64,000 nt of DNA, from positions 2,542,001 through 2,606,000 of the forward strand of contig NZ_CP068046.1 in the NCBI RefSeq assembly GCF_016698665.1. Direction: 5' to 3'. Within the stretch, counting starts at the first letter, position 1; the number at the start of each line of letters is the position of its first letter. Source of the stretch: Devosia rhizoryzae. GTDB lineage: Bacteria; Pseudomonadota; Alphaproteobacteria; Rhizobiales; Devosiaceae. Positions 60,390 to 64,000 of the stretch are shown piece after piece. Below the pieces are notes generated by a model. It was not told where the DNA came from and did no database searches. It worked only from the letters and a program-made list of their open reading frames with translations. The position numbers were made by a program, and so were the translations under genes.

Positions 60390-62641
60390 TGGCGGCGTCC
60401 AAGCTGGGTCAGAACAAAAGAACTTGCGAGCATGAGCAGAACGGCACCGGCGGCGATAGCAGCAGCAAAGTAGAGGATATTGCCTGAGAACCAGTTAGCG
60501 GCGACCAAACGCAGGTTGAACAGCGAGAAGGGCTGAGTTTCGAGAACTGCCGGATTGTTGGCTTGCAGCACTGTCACCTCGCTGTCGGCAGGGGCGATGG
60601 CGCTGATGCGGCCTTCTATGCTGCGCCAATTCTTTGTGACCACGAGGCGCTCGGCGCCTTCGCGCATGGCTTTGCCATCGGCCGCAGTGAGCACGGTCCA
60701 GATGCCGCCCTCGGGGCGACGGACCTGTGACATGACGACGGCTTCCGGCGCCGCGGAATAAAGCGTGTCGGCTTGGGGAATGACCCGAAGGTCCTGAGGG
60801 TCAAGGCCGACGCGCTGGGCCAGCCAGTTGACCGGACCCGACCAGATGGCCGGTGGCGCTTCGGTGGTGAATTGGTCGAGCAGCGGATCGGCGGTTGACG
60901 CTGCTGCCGATGTCAAAGCCGTGGCGGCAACGCCGGAGGCTGCGAGGATCGGCGGCGTCATCTCGGGCAGCGGCATGACCACCAAAGCGTTCTGGTCCGG
61001 CAAGAGGTCATTTGGCGAGACAGCCTCCACCGGCAACACCTGCCCGGAGGCTGCGGCGATGCGGGACACCATCAACATGGCGCTGACAAGGCTATCGGTG
61101 CCGCTGCCTATGGCGATCGGCGAGGTCGTTGTGCCCACATAGGGCCAGCCGGAGCCTGCAGTCACCAGAAGATCGGGCATGCTGGCGGCACGCGCATAAT
61201 CGGGCAACCGCAACTGGCTCGTGCTGGCAAGAACAAAGCGCGCCGGCGCCTGGCCGGTCCAGCCGGGACTGCACACCGCATCGCTTTGGGTCTGGAGATT
61301 AACCGAAATGGCGACCTCGTTGCGACCGGGGCGCAGGTTGGTCATGGGAATGCGAATAATTGTATCGCGCAAAAGCCCGCCATCGGTGCGCAGCAAAGGC
61401 GTGGCCGAGGCGATCTGGCCATTGGTGTAGATGTCGATCTCGCTGCCCGGAAGAACGTCGCTCGAATAGGCGGCATCCAGCACCAGTTCCAGTTCGCCAT
61501 AGCGGTAGGCGTAGAAGTCGTAGGGCAGCTCGAATTGCAACTGGCCATTGTAGCGGCGGCCGTTGAACTCGATGGTTTCGACTCCAAGCTCAGCGAGGCT
61601 GACCGATTGGCCGCCCAGCATCATCGGGTGCGGGGTCGGCAGGTCGATGCGCGGCGAGGTTGGCGTCAGGGGTGCGCTGGCGAGGAGAGCATCACCGGCG
61701 CGGCGCACCGAAGGCCAATCGGGGCCCGAAACAAGCAGCACATTGGCGCCGCTTGCCGTTGGAAAAAGGGCAGCTAGCGGTCCGGCTGCCGCTTGCGCCT
61801 GCGCCGAAGCAAATTCCGGCGGCAAGGCGCTCGCGGGCAACATGACAACGTCAAGAACGCCGGGTTCGTATCCGGCGGACAGCTTGTCGGTGGTTTCGAT
61901 CTTGAGGTCGGCGACCCGAAGAGCGATCGCCAGCTGCTGCAGCAGTTGGAGACCAGCCGATGCAGATTGGGGATCGCTGGAGGCGCTCTGCAAAAGGCGC
62001 ACCGTGGTGCTGCCCTCTTCATCGACGCCCACCGCGGCAAGGTCGGCAAGGCGGGTCACCTGCCCTGTTGCGGGCGCATCGAACACCAGCCGTGCATTGC
62101 CGTCCTGCAACTGGGTCCAGAGCTCGTAAGTGGAGTCCACGGAGCAGTCGGTGCGGTGCCGCTGAGTGGCGCGGAAGTCGACGATGTTGGGGCCGGCGCG
62201 CAAGAGGCCAGACGGCAGGGCTATGGAAACGGCTGACGGTGCCGCCGAGGAGGCGATGGGCTGGCCGGAAATTTCGGTGCCGTTGATGCGGACGACCAGG
62301 GCCGATACTTCCGGCGCCACCACCAAGGCGTTGAGGTAGGAAAACTCCAGGCGAGCGGCGGCCGCCGCCTGCTCTTCGGTCAGGTAAACAATAACAGCCT
62401 GGCTGTTTTCTTCCCCTTCCAAGCGCAATTGTGGTTCGGGGAGGAGGAAGCGGGTGAAGGTCTGAACCGGGGCCGGCTGTGGGGCCGCAGGGGTGGGTTG
62501 CGGCCTCGGCGCTGGAGCCACCGGGGCCGGAACGACCAGATCGCTTTCCGGCGACATGTCGAATGGTCGGGGCGCCTGTGCAGTGGCGGGCAGCGACACG
62601 GTGGCGAACAAGGCGGCGGCAAACCAGAGGCGTTTATTCAT
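60386..62641 (-). CDS. bcsB: Cellulose synthase regulatory/periplasmic subunit
   Basis: 751 residues. Signal peptide (about 1-21, ending LPATAQA), large periplasmic carbohydrate-binding domain pair, and a C-terminal transmembrane anchor (LYFAAAIAAGAVLLMLASSFVL) that holds it to BcsA. Family stretches include LPYDFYAYRYGELELVLDAAY and GRNEVAISVNLQT. It guides the nascent glucan across the periplasm. The start overlaps the bcsA stop by 8 nt. Confidence 0.92.
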   Translation of the reverse strand: MNKRLWFAAALFATVSLPATAQAPRPFDMSPESDLVVPAPVAPAPRPQPTPAAPQPAPVQTFTRFLLPEPQLRLEGEENSQAVIVYLTEEQAAAAARLEFSYLNALVVAPEVSALVVRINGTEISGQPIASSAAPSAVSIALPSGLLRAGPNIVDFRATQRHRTDCSVDSTYELWTQLQDGNARLVFDAPATGQVTRLADLAAVGVDEEGSTTVRLLQSASSDPQSASAGLQLLQQLAIALRVADLKIETTDKLSAGYEPGVLDVVMLPASALPPEFASAQAQAAAGPLAALFPTASGANVLLVSGPDWPSVRRAGDALLASAPLTPTSPRIDLPTPHPMMLGGQSVSLAELGVETIEFNGRRYNGQLQFELPYDFYAYRYGELELVLDAAYSSDVLPGSEIDIYTNGQIASATPLLRTDGGLLRDTIIRIPMTNLRPGRNEVAISVNLQTQSDAVCSPGWTGQAPARFVLASTSQLRLPDYARAASMPDLLVTAGSGWPYVGTTTSPIAIGSGTDSLVSAMLMVSRIAAASGQVLPVEAVSPNDLLPDQNALVVMPLPEMTPPILAASGVAATALTSAAASTADPLLDQFTTEAPPAIWSGPVNWLAQRVGLDPQDLRVIPQADTLYSAAPEAVVMSQVRRPEGGIWTVLTAADGKAMREGAERLVVTKNWRSIEGRISAIAPADSEVTVLQANNPAVLETQPFSLFNLRLVAANWFSGNILYFAAAIAAGAVLLMLASSFVLTQLGRRQ

Positions 62642-64000
62642 TGGACTGCGCCTTTGCCGCGCCAAAACGCAGCAGATATCCAAGACCACGGCCGGTCTGG
62701 TAGATGGCGACGCCGATGAAGCGGATCGTGCCGCGGATGATGCCGATATTGACCTGGCGCGAGCGTTGGCGCTGCTGCCAATTGGCGGAGTTGGCGTAAA
62801 GCAGATCGGCGATAAGCCGATAGTCCTGGCCCTTTTCGGTCATGTAGCGGCAGCCCAGGACGCTGCCCTTGCCTTCCGCCGTGGTGGACTGGATGAAGAC
62901 CGATAGCTCATTATGGCCATGGGTGTCCGACAGCGGAGCAAAGCGCACCTTGGCTGGCGTGCTGCGGGTCAGGCCGATCGCCGAGCCGACGCGAATGCCG
63001 ATGCCGCCACTCGACACGTTGGTGATGAGGCCCTTCTGCCAAGCGCCGTCAGCGCCTTGGACTTCGCAGCGGCGTTGCACATTGACGCGACGGCTGGAGC
63101 GGATTTCGCGCCGTTCGGAAACGACACCCAAAGCGCAACCGGCCAGGATCAGGTTGAAAATGTTCCAGCCGCCCACGACCATGGTGACCTCGGCCTGGTA
63201 GGGCTCGGCGCCGACCTTGTAGATGGTCATGATGACCGCAACGATCAGCAAAAGAAAGATCAGGTAGAATGGACGCGACAGTTCCGAGAGGCGGGACACG
63301 TCGACACTTTCGTCCTTTGCCGTCACCTTGAAGGTGGGCTTGGTCGGATTGCGCGCCACCGAAACCAGGGCGCCGAAGAGGTGCACCGACTGGATGTATT
63401 CGTAAAGTTCGGAAATCCAGGGCCAGCGCCAGCGTCCAAAGAGCGAGTTCTGCATGACCAGGTTCACCACGACATAGGTGAGCGTATAGGCCGCGAACTC
63501 TCCGCCGGACGCGGTGAAAATCTGGAGGTCGAAGAACAGGTAGCAGAAGGGAGCAAAGAGAAAGATCATGCGCGGCAATGGAAAGAGCCAGAACATGACC
63601 GAGCTCATATAGGCCAGCCGCTGCACGAGCTTGAGACCGGGCTTGAACAGCGGGAAGCTGAACAGCATGATCTGCATCATGCCCTGCGCCCAGCGGGTGC
63701 GCTGGCCGATGAAGCTGGCAAAGGTTGCCGGTTGCAGGCCCGCCACCAGGGGCTTATCGACATAGATCGAATTCCAGCCGCGGCTATGCAGTTCGATGGC
63801 GGTTTCGCAATCCTCGGTGATGGAGCGACCGGCAAAGCCGCCGGTCACCTGCAGTGCCTCACGCCGCAGCAAGGCAGCCGAGCCGCAGAAAAAGGCGGCG
63901 TTCCAGCGATCGAGGCCGCGCTGGATGACGCCATAGAACATCTCGTTTTCCGAGGGCATCACCTCAAAGGTGCGCAGGTTGCGCTCCAGCGGATCGGGAT
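62634..64000 (-). CDS. bcsA: Cellulose synthase catalytic subunit, N-terminus beyond the right edge
   Basis: About 455 C-terminal residues are visible. The glycosyltransferase family 2 core includes the TED motif (RSITEDCETAIEL) and the product-binding QRTRWAQGM motif, followed by several transmembrane helices. A PilZ domain near the C-terminus (RRVNVQRRCEVQG and NVSSGGIGIRV) binds cyclic di-GMP, so synthesis is expected to be activated by that signal. The first gene of the operon to the left. The missing part would carry the first transmembrane helices and the UDP-glucose-binding DxD. Confidence 0.94.
   Translation of the reverse strand, partial: PDPLERNLRTFEVMPSENEMFYGVIQRGLDRWNAAFFCGSAALLRREALQVTGGFAGRSITEDCETAIELHSRGWNSIYVDKPLVAGLQPATFASFIGQRTRWAQGMMQIMLFSFPLFKPGLKLVQRLAYMSSVMFWLFPLPRMIFLFAPFCYLFFDLQIFTASGGEFAAYTLTYVVVNLVMQNSLFGRWRWPWISELYEYIQSVHLFGALVSVARNPTKPTFKVTAKDESVDVSRLSELSRPFYLIFLLLIVAVIMTIYKVGAEPYQAEVTMVVGGWNIFNLILAGCALGVVSERREIRSSRRVNVQRRCEVQGADGAWQKGLITNVSSGGIGIRVGSAIGLTRSTPAKVRFAPLSDTHGHNELSVFIQSTTAEGKGSVLGCRYMTEKGQDYRLIADLLYANSANWQQRQRSRQVNIGIIRGTIRFIGVAIYQTGRGLGYLLRFGAAKAQSNE

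Noticed and set aside
1..64000. CRISPR arrays, insertion sequences, prophage genes
   Set aside because: No regularly spaced repeats, transposase or phage structural genes were recognised.

Overview
The window is a 64 kb, GC-rich, densely coding piece of an alphaproteobacterial chromosome, most likely Hyphomicrobiales and possibly Devosia or a relative. The evidence is a class I lysyl-tRNA synthetase, a SAM-II riboswitch in front of metZ, a PodJ-like polarity protein with a CtrA-like box, a bcsA-bcsB-bcsZ cellulose operon, and many short GC-rich palindromic repeats between genes. The genus is an inference. No insertion sequence, prophage or CRISPR array was seen. Genes are packed in operons with 1-8 nt stop/start overlaps, and GTG or TTG starts are common.

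Layout. 1-9373 (minus): a nucleoside salvage operon. It has a BMP-type ABC importer (binding protein, double ATPase, two permeases), then cdd, deoC, an unusual one-and-a-half-domain aldehyde dehydrogenase, and deoA, which runs off the left edge. Nucleosides enter and are deaminated or phosphorolysed; deoxyribose-5-phosphate is split, and the acetaldehyde is probably oxidised by the dehydrogenase. 9564-20863: a CoxG-like protein, a three-gene coiled-coil/membrane module of unknown function, a VOC protein with a LuxR-type response regulator, a PodJ-like protein, and a TauE/SafE exporter with its TIGR02186 partner. 20994-31638: PdeM and Lhr-type DNA repair enzymes, a small membrane protein, a P-loop kinase, pyrD, a DUF952 protein, an S24 repressor-like protein overlapping a DUF2087 protein, a histidine kinase, lysK and a TerB protein. 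31779-37462: an amino-acid-type binding protein, metZ with a full SAM-II control region, a two-domain dCTP deaminase, pseudoazurin, an alpha/beta hydrolase, a 28-residue membrane peptide and tRNA-Gly(CCC).

37884-50143 is the most interesting region. A SorC/DeoR-family regulator and a RhaD-like aldolase fused to a short-chain dehydrogenase precede a ribose-type ABC importer. Divergent from the importer is a five-gene operon: MtnK-like kinase, MtnA-like isomerase, the two halves of a split transketolase, and a RuBisCO-like protein. The gene set implies import of a free 5-substituted or 5-deoxy pentose, 1-phosphorylation, isomerisation to the ketose 1-phosphate, and cleavage or rearrangement. 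Kinase, isomerase and aldolase match the known logic of 5-deoxyribose/methylthioribose salvage. Adding a RuBisCO-like protein and a split transketolase is not something I can match to a described pathway.

50208-57114 (minus) is a complete peptide/nickel-type ABC importer with an upstream GAF protein and an NAD-dependent epimerase. 57208-64000 (minus) is the cellulose synthesis operon (TPR protein, bcsZ, bcsB, partial bcsA with PilZ domain), which runs off the right edge.
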